DNA from: JAHJDS01 sp964569795
Lineage (GTDB): Bacteria > Desulfobacterota > Desulfarculia > Desulfarculales > JAHJDS01
Assembly (NCBI GenBank): GCA_964569795.1
Contig: CAZMVB010000004.1
Span: 62,001-126,000 of the forward strand
Direction: 5' to 3'
DNA: 64,000 nucleotides
Below are positions 26,347 to 34,903 of the stretch, piece after piece (within the stretch, counting starts at the first letter, position 1; every line of letters starts with the position of its first letter). The position numbers and the translations under genes were made by a program. The notes under the pieces were generated by a model. That model worked only from the letters and a program-made list of their open reading frames with translations, did not search any database and had not been told where the DNA came from.

Positions 26347-27111
26347 TTAGAGCAAATTGCCCCGATTGTCTTCTTCTTCATCCATTATGATGTCCGGGGG
26401 AGGCGGTTCCGGCAGGGCCTCGGTGACGGCCTGATCGAGTTTGACCTCCGTGGCCTGGGGACTGGTGACGTCCTGGCGAACGATGCCCAGGGATCGGAAA
26501 GTGACGTGCTGGCCGATTTGCTCGAGTTCCAGTTGCCGGGTGAGGGCTTCGTCGTGAATGCTGGAAATATGGAAGAAGTAGGAATCCTTGGGGTCCTCAC
26601 CCTGGATGAACCCGTAACCGCGCTGGGCGTTGTATTTCTTGATCACTCCCTGGAGCAAGGCCCCTTCCGGCTGGCCGGTGAGCCGGCGAAGCTCCATCAA
26701 TTTCCGCTTCAAATCGAAGAACTCGAGTGACCCGTCCGACCGGATGCGCAGCCCGATCATGGAGTCGTTCGCGTGCTGACGGGAAAAGGCGAAATACACC
26801 AGCGCCGAATAGACCAGCGTCGCCCCCGAGCGTTCGATGTCCAGGTTCGAGTCCAGCTCGACATAAACCGCCTTGGGTACGATCTTGTGGGTTTCCTGGA
26901 TCTTGCAGAACTCGCTCATCTTGCGCAGGTTGTCGGTGTCCAGGGTCAGTTGCACGCCGATCTGGACCAGTCGTGCAATCCCCTCGAAGGCGTTGATGAC
27001 GAAATCAATCTTGTACTCGTGATCGTACACGTTGTCTTTGAGGATACGGCAGCCCAAGCTCTGAAGCTTGGTCATAAGCCTCTCCTCCTGGTTCACGCCG
27101 TAACGGTCCAT
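26347..27111 (-). CDS. cold-shock-domain protein with unknown N-terminal domain
   Basis: A 254-residue two-part protein. Residues about 154-225 are a cold-shock (OB) domain with RNP1-like RGYGFI (164-169) and RNP2-like SYFFHIS (177-183), so it should bind single-stranded RNA or DNA. Residues 1-145 are unfamiliar. IDFVINAFEGIARLVQIGVQLT has the strand-turn-strand look of the PD-(D/E)XK fold, but the lysine of the motif is absent, so it may be a dead relative. The C-terminus is acidic (DIIMDEEEDN). ATG at 27111 has AAGGAG at 6 bases; ATG at 27072 also has a good site and could be a second start. It has its own terminator and lies downstream of cheA. Confidence 0.75.
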   Translation of the reverse strand: MDRYGVNQEERLMTKLQSLGCRILKDNVYDHEYKIDFVINAFEGIARLVQIGVQLTLDTDNLRKMSEFCKIQETHKIVPKAVYVELDSNLDIERSGATLVYSALVYFAFSRQHANDSMIGLRIRSDGSLEFFDLKRKLMELRRLTGQPEGALLQGVIKKYNAQRGYGFIQGEDPKDSYFFHISSIHDEALTRQLELEQIGQHVTFRSLGIVRQDVTSPQATEVKLDQAVTEALPEPPPPDIIMDEEEDNRGNLL

Positions 27112-27252
27112 AATTATCTCCTTCGCCTACAGGACCGCCGACCGCAGTTCGATTGTCAAAGAGCTAGTTTAATATATATGACCGGAGTCGGCCCCTGTCA
27201 ACCGATGGCCGCCCGGGGCACCTTTCGGGGAACGACCCGGACGGACTCCGGG

Positions 27253-30030
27253 CTAGGCCGCCCCGACGGAATCGGGCGGTGGCTCCGGAGGGGTCGTCGG
27301 GGGCGGCGGGGTCTCCGTCGTCTCCGGGGGGGGCGCGGCCGACTCGACGGCGATGTCCACCTGCTGGGCCAGCCGGATCAGCTCGTTGGGATCCAGAATC
27401 AACACCACCTGACCGTCGCCGGTGATGGTCGCCCCGCTCAGGCCCTGAATCTCACCCAGGAACTGGCCCAGGCTCTTGATGACGATCTCCTGGCGCTCGA
27501 GCATTTCGTCCACGACCAGCCCCAGGCGGCGGGTCTCGTCGCCGATGATGACGATGGGCAGCTTGTCCCGTTTGCGGGCCTTGTCGGTCACCTCGATGAG
27601 CTGGGCCAGGTCCACCACGGACAACACGTCGCCCCGGAGATTGATCGCCCGCCGCCGGTCCACCGAGGAGACCGAGGCCGGATCGACCTTGAGGGTCTCC
27701 TGGACCGCCTCGAGGGGGATGGCGTACAGCATCCCGTCAACGATGACCGTCAGGGCGTCGATGATGGCCAGGGTCAGGGGCAGGGTCAGGGACAGTCGGG
27801 TCATCCGGCCCGGCTCGGAGTCGATGAAGACCTGTCCTTTCAGTTTTCTGATGTTGGAGCGGACCACGTCCATGCCCACGCCGCGGCCGGAGATGGCGCT
27901 GACCTGTTCGGCGGTGGAAAAGCCGGGGGTGAAGATCAGTTCCAGGGCCTCGCGGTCCTCGAGGGCGTAGGCCGCCTCCTCGCCCAAAAGACCCTTGTCC
28001 ACGGCCTTGCGGCGCAGCAGCTCGGGGTCCAGACCCCGGCCGTCGTCCTCGACCTCGATGACGACCGTGTTGCCCTTGTGGTAGGCCCGCAGGTGAATGA
28101 CGCCGGTGGCCGGTTTGCCCGCGGCCTCCCGGTCCCCGGGCGCCTCCAGGCCGTGGTCCACGGCGTTGCGGATCAGGTGGACCAGGGGATCGGCGATTTC
28201 CTCGATGACGGTCTTGTCCAGCTCGGTCTCCTCGCCCTCGATCCGCAGGGTGATCTTCTTCCCGGACTGACCGGTCAGATCCCGGACCAGGCGTTGCATC
28301 CGATTGAAGACGCTTTTGACGGGCACCATCCGGACCTTCATGATGGTGTCCTGGAGCTCGTCGGAGATGCGGCCCAGGGCGGTGGTCGTCTCGGCCAAAT
28401 GGGTGGCGATCTCGGGCAGGTCCTCGCCCTCGCCGATCATCTTGAGGATCATCGCGAAGCGGTTGCGGTTGATGATCAGTTCCCCGATGAGGTTCATCAG
28501 GGAGTCGAGTTTGGCGTGCTCGACGCGGATGGTCTCGGCCACCACGGCCATCGGTTTTTTCTGGCGGCGGGCGGCCGCCTCGACGGCCTCCGGCTCGACC
28601 TGCTGGTCTTCGACCAAAATCTTGCCCAGGGGCCGGCGGCCCTGGTTCTGGATGCGCAGCCCCTCCTCGACCGCGTCCGGCGGTGCCAGGCCGGCCTGGG
28701 TCAGGATCTGTCCCAGGGGCCGGCGTCCGGCGTCCTGGGTCTCGAGGGCGGCCTGGACCTGGTCCGGGGTGGCCGCCCGGTCCTCGATCAAGATCTCGCC
28801 CATCAGCTTGTCTTCGGCCTTGACCTTGGGTTCCGGTTCCGGCCGGGCGGCCCGGACCGCCCCGGAGCGGACCGCGTCCACCATTCGGGTCAAGTCCAGA
28901 TAGGCGGTGAAAAACTCGTCCAGGACCTTGTCCTTGATCTCGACCCGGCCCCGCTCGGCCCGCGCGGCCACGGCCAACCGCCCGGCCGCCATCTGCTCGA
29001 TCTCGGGATAACCGGCCGTGCCGGCCTCGAATTGGAGGTCGGACAAGGATTGATTCAGGTCCTTTAGCGCGGCCTGGTCCTGGGGGTTCCGGGTCAGGAT
29101 CGCCAGGGCGTCGCCGACCTGGTTCAACAACCGGTCCATGGTATCGACCACCGTGGCGGTCGAGGGGGGTTCCTCGCCCGCCCCGGCCGGGGCCGGTTCC
29201 CCCCGTCCGGACCGGACGTCGTCCAGGCGGCTCAGCACCGCCGAGACGTCGGTGGGCTCGATGCCCTGGGGCGAGATCCGGTCGAGGAGGACCGCCACCG
29301 TGTCGGCCGACTCGATCAAGGTGCCCGCCACCTGGGGACCCGGCGCCAGGGCCCCGGACCGAAGGTCCTCCAGGACCGCCTGGGCCCGGCGGGACAGTTC
29401 CTCCAGCCGGTTGTATCCGAGGTGGGCCGCTCTGGTGCCCAGGTCGGCGAAGCCCCGAAAGACCGACGTCACCAGGTCCGGGTCGGGGGCGGCCTCGAGT
29501 CGGATCAGGTCGGCGGCCAAGGCGCTTTGGATGCTCCGGGCGTCCTCGAGGAAGTCGGCCAGGTGTTCGGCCGCCTGGCCCGCGTCCTCGCCGCCGACCG
29601 CCGGCCGTTGGGCCGCGGCCTGGCCCCCGGACAGAACGGCCTCGGCCCGGCCGATCAGGACCGCCATCTCCGGACGGTAGTCCTCCCGGTCCTCCGGCTC
29701 CTGGCCCAGTTTGTCGATCAGCTTGACGGTCAGGTCCGTGGCGGCGAACAACAGGTCCACCACCTCCCGGTCGGCCGCCAGGCGTCCCTTGCGCAAGTCG
29801 TCCAGCAGGCTTTCGAACTTGTGGGTCAGATCGGCCACGTCGGTCAGGCCGATGAACGAGGCCGCGCCCTTGATCGAGTGCATCGGCCGAAAGATGGTGT
29901 CCATCAACTCCCGGTTGGTCGGATCTTTTTCCAGTTCGAGCAACGTCGGCTCGATGTCGGCCAGGTGTTCCTTGGCCTCGACGATGAACTCGCTCAAGAT
30001 CTCCGGATCCATGGCCCCGAAGTCCTGCAT
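27253..30030 (-). CDS. cheA: chemotaxis histidine kinase CheA with extra degenerate modules
   Basis: A 925-residue kinase. The HPt domain (1-110) has H51 in MHSIKGAASFIGL. Two further helical segments (about 155-255 and 290-390) resemble HPt folds but lack the histidine (FADLGTRAAHLGY, LSDLQFEAGTAGY). Residues 407-490 hold three copies of an LGxIL...Q repeat like the MshEN/GspE N-terminal module. Dimerisation helices follow (about 500-565), then the ATPase with VHLIRNAVDHGLE near 617, EDDGRGLDP near 661 and GRGVGMDVV near 715. The C-terminal CheW-like domain spans about 760-890. It would phosphorylate CheB and a CheY. It is longer than typical CheA (about 650-750). Start ATG at 30030; ATG at 30012 is also possible. 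Confidence 0.95.
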   Translation of the reverse strand: MQDFGAMDPEILSEFIVEAKEHLADIEPTLLELEKDPTNRELMDTIFRPMHSIKGAASFIGLTDVADLTHKFESLLDDLRKGRLAADREVVDLLFAATDLTVKLIDKLGQEPEDREDYRPEMAVLIGRAEAVLSGGQAAAQRPAVGGEDAGQAAEHLADFLEDARSIQSALAADLIRLEAAPDPDLVTSVFRGFADLGTRAAHLGYNRLEELSRRAQAVLEDLRSGALAPGPQVAGTLIESADTVAVLLDRISPQGIEPTDVSAVLSRLDDVRSGRGEPAPAGAGEEPPSTATVVDTMDRLLNQVGDALAILTRNPQDQAALKDLNQSLSDLQFEAGTAGYPEIEQMAAGRLAVAARAERGRVEIKDKVLDEFFTAYLDLTRMVDAVRSGAVRAARPEPEPKVKAEDKLMGEILIEDRAATPDQVQAALETQDAGRRPLGQILTQAGLAPPDAVEEGLRIQNQGRRPLGKILVEDQQVEPEAVEAAARRQKKPMAVVAETIRVEHAKLDSLMNLIGELIINRNRFAMILKMIGEGEDLPEIATHLAETTTALGRISDELQDTIMKVRMVPVKSVFNRMQRLVRDLTGQSGKKITLRIEGEETELDKTVIEEIADPLVHLIRNAVDHGLEAPGDREAAGKPATGVIHLRAYHKGNTVVIEVEDDGRGLDPELLRRKAVDKGLLGEEAAYALEDREALELIFTPGFSTAEQVSAISGRGVGMDVVRSNIRKLKGQVFIDSEPGRMTRLSLTLPLTLAIIDALTVIVDGMLYAIPLEAVQETLKVDPASVSSVDRRRAINLRGDVLSVVDLAQLIEVTDKARKRDKLPIVIIGDETRRLGLVVDEMLERQEIVIKSLGQFLGEIQGLSGATITGDGQVVLILDPNELIRLAQQVDIAVESAAPPPETTETPPPPTTPPEPPPDSVGAA

Positions 30031-30047
30031 GGCCCTTGTCCCCGCGG

Positions 30048-30596
30048 TTAGAGGTCCTTCTGGTTGGTGGTGCCGACTCCGGCCACCAGATGAGGCAGAT
30101 CAAGGATGATCAGCAGGCGGTCGCCGACCTTGCCCACCCCGCTCAGGTACTTGGACTCGAGATTGCCGACCATGGGCGGCGGCGGGTCGATGGCCGACTC
30201 GGGCAGGCGGACGACCTCGCTGACCTCATCGACGGTGAACCCGACCGAGACGCCCTTGAGTTCGACGACCACGATCCGGGTCCGCCGATCGTGCTCTTGG
30301 GTGGGCAGCTTGAACTGGGCCCGCAGGTCCACCACCGGGACCACCTGCCCCCGCAGATTGATCACCCCCTCGACGCTCTCCGGGGCCCGGGGCACCGGGG
30401 TGATGCGCATCAGCCGGTTGATCTCCCGGACGTGGGCGATGTCCAGGCCGAACTGCTCGTCGCCCAACATGAAGGTGACCAGCTGGCGCATGTTCAGATC
30501 CAGCTCGGCGTCGGCGCCTTCCTCGGCGGGAGGCGGGAAAGAACCCTGGGGCGCGGTCTCGACCTCCTGACTCGGCTCGCTATCCATGGCGATCAT
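30048..30596 (-). CDS. cheW: chemotaxis adaptor CheW
   Basis: A 182-residue scaffold that links chemoreceptors to CheA. The CheW fold begins near residue 35 (LVTFMLGDEQFGLDIAHVREI) and contains RAPESVEGVINLRGQVVPVVDLR near residue 70 and DEVSEVVRLPESAIDPPP near residue 125, all standard. A 30-residue acidic N-terminal tail precedes it. ATG at 30596 has GGGGG 7 bases upstream; an ATG three codons later is also possible. It ends 17 bases before the cheA start and so is co-transcribed. Confidence 0.93.
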   Translation of the reverse strand: MIAMDSEPSQEVETAPQGSFPPPAEEGADAELDLNMRQLVTFMLGDEQFGLDIAHVREINRLMRITPVPRAPESVEGVINLRGQVVPVVDLRAQFKLPTQEHDRRTRIVVVELKGVSVGFTVDEVSEVVRLPESAIDPPPPMVGNLESKYLSGVGKVGDRLLIILDLPHLVAGVGTTNQKDL

Positions 30597-30707
30597 CCCT
30601 GTTCCCCCGGCCAGCCCGGGGGGTTGTGGACCGGCGGCGACCGGCCCCATTTTATTTCCTCGCGGCTGGAGCGGCAAGGGCGACCAGCCGCGGCAGAGTC
30701 GGCCGGG

Positions 30708-31850
30708 TCACTCCTCGTCCAGGGCCAGGCGGGCGATGACCGGGGCCATGTCATCGAGATCGACCACCGCGTCGGCCAGGTCGGCCTCGACCACGGCCCG
30801 GGGCATGCCGTACACCACGCAACTGGCCTCGTCCTGGGCCAGGGTCCGGCCCTGATACCGCTGGATGGCCCCCATGCCGTCCCGTCCGTCGTGCCCCATC
30901 CCGGTCAGGATCACCCCCAGGCACCGGCGTCGATAGGACTGGGCGGCCGAGGTCATCATCACGTCGGCCGAGGGGCGATGCAGGGTCTGGGCCGGCTCGT
31001 CGGACAGGGTGACCCGGACCTGGGTGCCGACCCGGCCCAGGGTGAGGTGTTTGCCCCCCGGGGCGATATAGGCCCGGGCGGACTCCAACAGTTGCCCGTG
31101 GTCGGCCTCGGTGACCGTCAGGGCGCAGACCGAGTCGAGCCGCCGGGCAAAGGGCCCGGTAAAGGCCGGCGGCATGTGCTGGACGATGACGATCGGGGCC
31201 GGGAAATTTCCGGGCAACCGGGTCAGGATGGTCTGGAGGGCCGGCGGGCCGCCGGTCGAGGCCCCGATGGCCACCAGGCCCACCTCGCCCCGCCGCACCC
31301 CGGGCAGGGCCTTGGCCGGCACCAACGGCTGGCTGCGGCCTCGGGCCAGAAACGAGCGCACCCGGCGGCCGGCCACGGCCTTGACCTTCTCGACCAGTTG
31401 GTTCCGGATGCTGACGATGTCATGCCCGGCGTGGCCCAGGTCCTTGGAGATGAAATCCATCGCCCCCAATTCGAGGGCGGTCAACGTGGACTCGGCCCCC
31501 TCGGTGGTCAGGGAGCTGACCATGATCACCGGCCGGGGAGTGGTGGCCATGATCCGGGCCAGGGCGCCCAGACCGTCGAGCCGCGGCATCTCCACGTCCA
31601 GGGTGATCACGTCCGGCTCGAACCGGTCCACCTTTTCCAGGCCGTCCAGGCCGTCCCGGGCGGTGGCCACGACCTGGATGCCCGGATCCGAGTCGAGCAT
31701 CTTTTTCAGGGACTGGCGCATGAAACTCGAGTCGTCCACCACCAGGACCCGAATCGGACGTCCCTGGAGGCCGGACGGACCCGGCCCCGAGTCAAGGGCC
31801 CTCCGCGACGCGGGCGGGGTTCCGGTCTGGTTATTCCGACTGCCCGTCAC
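30708..31850 (-). CDS. cheB: chemotaxis protein-glutamate methylesterase CheB
   Basis: A 380-residue response regulator that removes methyl groups from receptors for adaptation. The receiver domain (about 32-150) has the acidic pair in VLVVDDSSFMR and the phospho-acceptor D85 in ITLDVEMP. The C-terminal esterase has Ser198 in GASTGGP, His225 in VIVQHMPP and the aspartate in GMGHDGRDG near residue 318, so the triad is complete. GTG at 31850 overlaps the upstream PilZ gene by 20 bases. No cheR is in the window, so the methyltransferase must be elsewhere. Confidence 0.95.
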   Translation of the reverse strand: MTGSRNNQTGTPPASRRALDSGPGPSGLQGRPIRVLVVDDSSFMRQSLKKMLDSDPGIQVVATARDGLDGLEKVDRFEPDVITLDVEMPRLDGLGALARIMATTPRPVIMVSSLTTEGAESTLTALELGAMDFISKDLGHAGHDIVSIRNQLVEKVKAVAGRRVRSFLARGRSQPLVPAKALPGVRRGEVGLVAIGASTGGPPALQTILTRLPGNFPAPIVIVQHMPPAFTGPFARRLDSVCALTVTEADHGQLLESARAYIAPGGKHLTLGRVGTQVRVTLSDEPAQTLHRPSADVMMTSAAQSYRRRCLGVILTGMGHDGRDGMGAIQRYQGRTLAQDEASCVVYGMPRAVVEADLADAVVDLDDMAPVIARLALDEE

Positions 31851-32469
31851 CAGGGTTCTCGCGGTTGTTGGTGCCCGGGGATTGGCGGTAGGTTCGACTC
31901 AAAAGCTGCTGGCGCTGGGCCTGGAAAATGTAGCGGATGATCCGCTCCCGGTCGATCTCGTGGATGACCACGTAATTCAGCGCCACCTCCAGGGGAAAAT
32001 GATCCTGTCCCGAGGCCTGAACGCGCTGGACCGAGCCCACCAGCGGAACGCTGATGGGCAGGCCGGGCAGACGCAGGGCGGTTTCGATCAGGCTGCCCTG
32101 CGGAACCTCGGCGCCGGTGATCAGCCTCAGGCCCGAGCCGCTCAGATCGATGACCTCGCCCTTCAGGGGCAGGTTCTCGTCCTCTTTGTGCTGGCTCAGC
32201 AACTGGATGATGTAGTTGAGCTTGCGTTCGAGTTGATTGAACAAGGGCAAGAGACTGTGCAGGTGGTCCTCGATCTGGGCCTGGGCCCCCAGTTCCCAGG
32301 TGTCGTCCATCACCTGCACGGCGGCCTCGGCAGACAAACCTTGATGCCGCAGGGTCAGGGTCGGCAGCTCGGTCGGGCTCCAGACGGCGAACCTGAGGGG
32401 AAACAGGACCTGAACTCGGATGTCATGTCGCAAATTGTCTTGCCCGTTCAGATCTTCGTCTGTCGCCAT
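31831..32469 (-). CDS. PilZ-domain-like protein, first gene of the che operon
   Basis: A 212-residue protein. The second half resembles a PilZ domain: GEVIDLSGSGLRLITGAEVPQGSL near residue 115 contains the DxSxxG motif, and the end shows the usual NYVVIHEIDRERIIRYIFQAQRQ. The arginine pair that helps bind cyclic di-GMP is not obvious just upstream; RHDIR occurs far away near residue 15, so ligand binding is uncertain. The N-terminal half is helical (EDHLHSLLPLFNQLERKLNYIIQLL) and may mediate dimerisation. ATG at 32469 has GGGAG 8 bases upstream. Its position ahead of cheB-cheW-cheA suggests control of chemotaxis or motility by a second messenger. Confidence 0.75.
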   Translation of the reverse strand: MATDEDLNGQDNLRHDIRVQVLFPLRFAVWSPTELPTLTLRHQGLSAEAAVQVMDDTWELGAQAQIEDHLHSLLPLFNQLERKLNYIIQLLSQHKEDENLPLKGEVIDLSGSGLRLITGAEVPQGSLIETALRLPGLPISVPLVGSVQRVQASGQDHFPLEVALNYVVIHEIDRERIIRYIFQAQRQQLLSRTYRQSPGTNNRENPGDGQSE

Positions 32470-32538
32470 GGAACCGACTCCCGCTCTGGTTTCCCGACCG
32501 CGGCCAAAAAGTGGCCGGTGCCTCAACAGTTTAGTTTA

Positions 32539-32567
32539 ACTATAACTTTGCCGACATGAAATGACAA
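32539..32567 (-). promoter_or_regulatory. sigma70-type promoter of the PilZ-cheB-cheW-cheA operon
   Basis: Minus-strand TTGTCA (32567-32562), a 17-base spacer and TATAGT (32544-32539) match the consensus well. Transcription would begin near 32532, giving a leader of about 63 bases before the PilZ gene. Confidence 0.55.
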
Positions 32568-32698
32568 GCTCATTCTGGCCCGGGGCCGGTCCTCGAGGGC
32601 GTGACTCCCGATGTCTTTGCGAGGCGCTCTAAGATAATCATTTATATACATTTAGATAAAAAAAGGATGAGAAAAAGGCGGGTGGGCGGCGGGGGCGA

Positions 32699-33046
32699 TT
32701 AGGCCCGCGAGTCGAACAGGAGGCCGTTGAGTTCGGCCATGCTGTCGGCCAGGCGGCGAATGTTTGCCGGCGGGATTTCCCGGAGGACCTCGTTGGTTTC
32801 CCGGTTGAGGACCGTGACCACGACTTGATGGCCGGTCTGACTCAACTGGAAGCTGAGTTTGCTGTCCATGGAGGCCGCGATCTTCTGGAGACTTTTGACC
32901 GCGGCCCTGACCTGGTCGAGTGTCGGGTGGACCTGGGATGGGGCCCCGGCCGGACTGACCCCTGCTCCGCCCCCCGTCCGTCCCGAGGCGACCGGCTCGG
33001 CGGTGGCTACGCGCCCGAGCCCTGCCCGAATGGCGCTGCTGTTCAT
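32699..33046 (-). CDS. flaG: FlaG-family flagellar protein
   Basis: A 115-residue protein matching the FlaG family, which influences flagellar filament length; the biochemical role is poorly known. The conserved C-terminal half reads SFQLSQTGHQVVVTVLNRETNEVLREIPP and then ANIRRLADSMAELNGLLFD, the hallmark DxxTxEVIRQIPP-like motif. The N-terminal 45 residues are low-complexity Gly/Ala/Pro. ATG at 33046 (MNSSAIRAG) follows a GGGGG site. A sigma28-like promoter lies upstream. The gene is separated by 230 bases from the PilZ-cheB operon downstream. Confidence 0.85.
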   Translation of the reverse strand: MNSSAIRAGLGRVATAEPVASGRTGGGAGVSPAGAPSQVHPTLDQVRAAVKSLQKIAASMDSKLSFQLSQTGHQVVVTVLNRETNEVLREIPPANIRRLADSMAELNGLLFDSRA

Positions 33047-33119
33047 GGTTGACCCCCGCTTCCTTGCGACAAGTGCCGCTTCCATGCGGCAATGGCCTAC
33101 TGATTTCCCTTCGTCTTTC

Positions 33120-33147
33120 TTATCGGCCGGTGGAGGTGAGGACTTGA
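33120..33147 (-). promoter_or_regulatory. sigma28 (FliA)-like promoter of flaG
   Basis: On the minus strand the -10 element is an exact GCCGATAA (33127-33120). Twelve bases upstream lies TCAAGTCC (33147-33140), which shares five of eight positions with TAAAGTTT. Together they resemble a flagellar late-class promoter, fitting flaG, which starts about 65 bases after the predicted transcript start. Confidence 0.45.
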
Positions 33148-33287
33148 ATTTTTGTAGTATTTCACGTTTTTTATTAAGTAATAATTTGAGGTCTGGCGGT
33201 GTATATCTAACTGATTTGTTTTAATAAATTACTTGACCAGAGGCCAAGGGGCCGCTTAAGATATGGAGTAGGGGGGAACAACAAGTC

Positions 33288-33304
33288 AGCGGGGTAGCCC
33301 CGCT
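33288..33304. other. perfect 7-bp hairpin
   Basis: AGCGGGG and CCCCGCT flank a three-base TAG loop. No T-run follows on either strand, so it is not a clear terminator. It stands 70 bases before a small gene and could be part of its leader. Confidence 0.35.
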
Positions 33305-33373
33305 TCTAGGTCATTATATTGTGAGCCTTTTTGAAATTGTTTGATTTAAGAAATATTTCGTTTGAGGCAATTT

Positions 33374-33544
33374 ATGAAAAAGAATGAATTGGAACAAGAA
33401 CTGGCCCGCCTCGAGGCCGAGCTGGCCGAGCGGGAGGCGGCCTTGCCGGCCCACTCGATTAAGCCCCATCAGCTCCAGGCGGTCATGGACCTGGAGGAGC
33501 GGATCGAGGACCTGAAGCGAAGGCTGGCCGAGACTGAAGGCTGA
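33374..33544 (+). CDS. small coiled-coil protein
   Basis: A 56-residue protein consisting of two charged helices (ELEQELARLEAELAEREAAL and LEERIEDLKRRLAE) joined by the segment AHSIKPHQLQAVMD. Short proteins with a SIRPHQL-like centre are widespread in environmental Desulfobacterota and related genomes, sometimes mislabelled as histidine kinases; no function is known to me. ATG at 33374 has GAGG six bases upstream. A truncated 91-bp copy of its 3' half lies 283 bases downstream. Confidence 0.65.
   Translation: MKKNELEQELARLEAELAEREAALPAHSIKPHQLQAVMDLEERIEDLKRRLAETEG
33438..33528 (+). repeat. direct repeat copy A, inside the small coiled-coil gene
   Basis: This 91-bp stretch is repeated at 33721-33811 with three mismatches. 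It covers most of the coding sequence from the AALPAHS segment onward. The spacing between copies is 283 bases. Confidence 0.9.
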
Positions 33545-33579
33545 TCGATCCGGCCCCGGTCGTTGCCCCCTCACCCCGA

Positions 33580-33606
33580 CCCTCTCCCCCCGACGGGGGG
33601 AGAGGG
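33580..33606. repeat. perfect 12-bp inverted repeat with GAC loop
   Basis: CCCTCTCCCCCC and GGGGGGAGAGGG form a perfect stem with a three-base loop. The flanking CCCTCACCCCGACCCTCTCC pattern resembles common short interspersed intergenic repeats in many genomes. It sits 36 bases after the small gene stop and between the two direct-repeat copies. Confidence 0.8.
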
Positions 33607-33720
33607 GGGCCGTAGCGGACCGGGAAGGCAGCGGCCAACGTAGTGGCCGCGGCAAGCGCGGACGAGGGGAAAGGCCCAGCACAGCCGTTGGTCGCGAATA
33701 AAGAGGCGGCCACTGCCGCC

Positions 33721-33827
33721 CGGCCCTGCCGGCCCACTCGATCAAGCCCCATCAGCTCCAGGCGGTCATGGACCTGGAGGAGCGGATCGAGGACTTGAAG
33801 CGAAGGCTGGCTGCAGTCAAAGACTAA
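33721..33827 (+). pseudogene. truncated second copy of the small coiled-coil gene
   Basis: Bases 33721-33811 duplicate 33438-33528. The frame translates to ALPAHSIKPHQLQAVMD and onward to KRRLAAVKD and a stop at 33825. It lacks the N-terminal helix and a start codon; an in-frame stop lies at 33699. The last residues diverge from copy A. It is a partial duplication product rather than an intact gene. Confidence 0.8.
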
Positions 33828-33967
33828 TTAGACATGGGAGTTCCTTTTCCACCCGAGTCCAGGGATTAGTCGTAATCCAGCCGGAATTTGGATATTGAAA
33901 CCGAATGTGTGTATGGTAGTCCCTGGCCCGGACGGACGCGCCGGGCCCTGAAAGGAGTCCAGGAGTC

Positions 33968-34855
33968 ATGACCGTCCCATCCGAGGCGTCCGGGCCCGGC
34001 GGCGTGGTCGTCACCGGCTGCTCGACCGGCATCGGCCGGGCCGTGGCCCTGCGGCTGGACCGGCTGGGCTGGCAGGTCTTTGCCGGGGTGCGCCGGGAAG
34101 AGGACGCCCGGTCCCTGTCGGCCGCGGCCCGGGGTCCCCTGCGGCCGATCATGATCGACGTCACCGACGAGGACCAGATCCGGGCCGCCGCGGCCGAGGT
34201 CGGTCAGGCCCTGGACCGGGGGGGCCTGCGGGGCCTGGTCAACAACGCCGGCGTGGTCGTGTCCGGGCCGATGGAGTGTCTGCCCCTGGACGATCTCCGG
34301 CAGCAGTTCGAGGTGAACGTCCTGGGGGTCGTGGCCGTGACCAGGCAGTTCCTGCCCATGCTCCGGCGGGCCGGGGGCCGGGTGGTCAACATTGGCTCGG
34401 TCTCGGGCAAGAGCGCCATGCCCTTTCTGGGGCCCTACGCCGCCTCGAAGCACGCCCTCGAGGCCCTGACCGACGCCATGCGCCTCGAATTCCGGCCGTT
34501 CGGCCTGACGATCTCGATCATCGAGCCCAGTTCCGTGGCCACCCCCATCTGGGACAAGTCCACCGCCCAGGCCGAGGAGGCGGCCCGGAATTTTGCGGGG
34601 GACTGTGACGAGTTGTACCGGGCCTCCCTGGAGGCGGTGAGCGATCTGGCCCGGGCCTCGGCCCGGGAGGCCATCGACCCCGCCGCAGTGGTGGACAGGG
34701 TGGTTCACGCCCTGACCGCCCGCCGCCCCCGGGCCCGCTACCTGGTCGGTGCCGGGGCCTGGCAGCTCAAGATCCTGGAACGGCTGCCCACCCGGCTGCG
34801 CGACTGGCTCATCTGGCGGGAGATCTCCCGGCGGACGAACCGGGAGCCCGGGTAA
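33968..34855 (+). CDS. short-chain dehydrogenase/reductase
   Basis: A 295-residue NAD(P)-dependent oxidoreductase of the classical SDR type. It has TGCSTGIG (16-23) for cofactor, NNAG (92-95), catalytic serine in NIGSVSGKS near 144 and the Y157-x3-K161 pair in YAASKHALEAL. The second serine-containing loop (IEPSSVATPIWDK) is typical of the retinol/17-beta-hydroxysteroid-like branch, so a hydrophobic alcohol substrate is possible. ATG at 33968 has AGGAG upstream. The selenoprotein gene starts 48 bases after its stop on the same strand and is probably co-transcribed. Confidence 0.9.
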   Translation: MTVPSEASGPGGVVVTGCSTGIGRAVALRLDRLGWQVFAGVRREEDARSLSAAARGPLRPIMIDVTDEDQIRAAAAEVGQALDRGGLRGLVNNAGVVVSGPMECLPLDDLRQQFEVNVLGVVAVTRQFLPMLRRAGGRVVNIGSVSGKSAMPFLGPYAASKHALEALTDAMRLEFRPFGLTISIIEPSSVATPIWDKSTAQAEEAARNFAGDCDELYRASLEAVSDLARASAREAIDPAAVVDRVVHALTARRPRARYLVGAGAWQLKILERLPTRLRDWLIWREISRRTNREPG

Positions 34856-34903
34856 CTCCCCGGACCGGGCCGGTCCGGATCTTTTCGGCATTCAGGAGGC
34901 GTC

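Larger units (their letters stand above)
33047..33373. other. intergenic region with flagellar-type promoter and hairpin
   Basis: The 327 bases between flaG and the next gene have no convincing ORF. The flaG side holds a sigma28-like promoter (33120-33147). The middle is AT-rich. The right side has a perfect hairpin at 33288-33304. No transposon or tRNA is seen. Confidence 0.6.

Noticed and set aside
26773..29067. 764-residue plus-strand ORF across the cold-shock and cheA genes
   Set aside because: Antisense to CheA, which has all kinase motifs on the other strand.
33580..33606. Terminator of the small coiled-coil gene
   Set aside because: Perfect stem, but followed by a G-rich stretch without T-run; it looks like an interspersed repeat.
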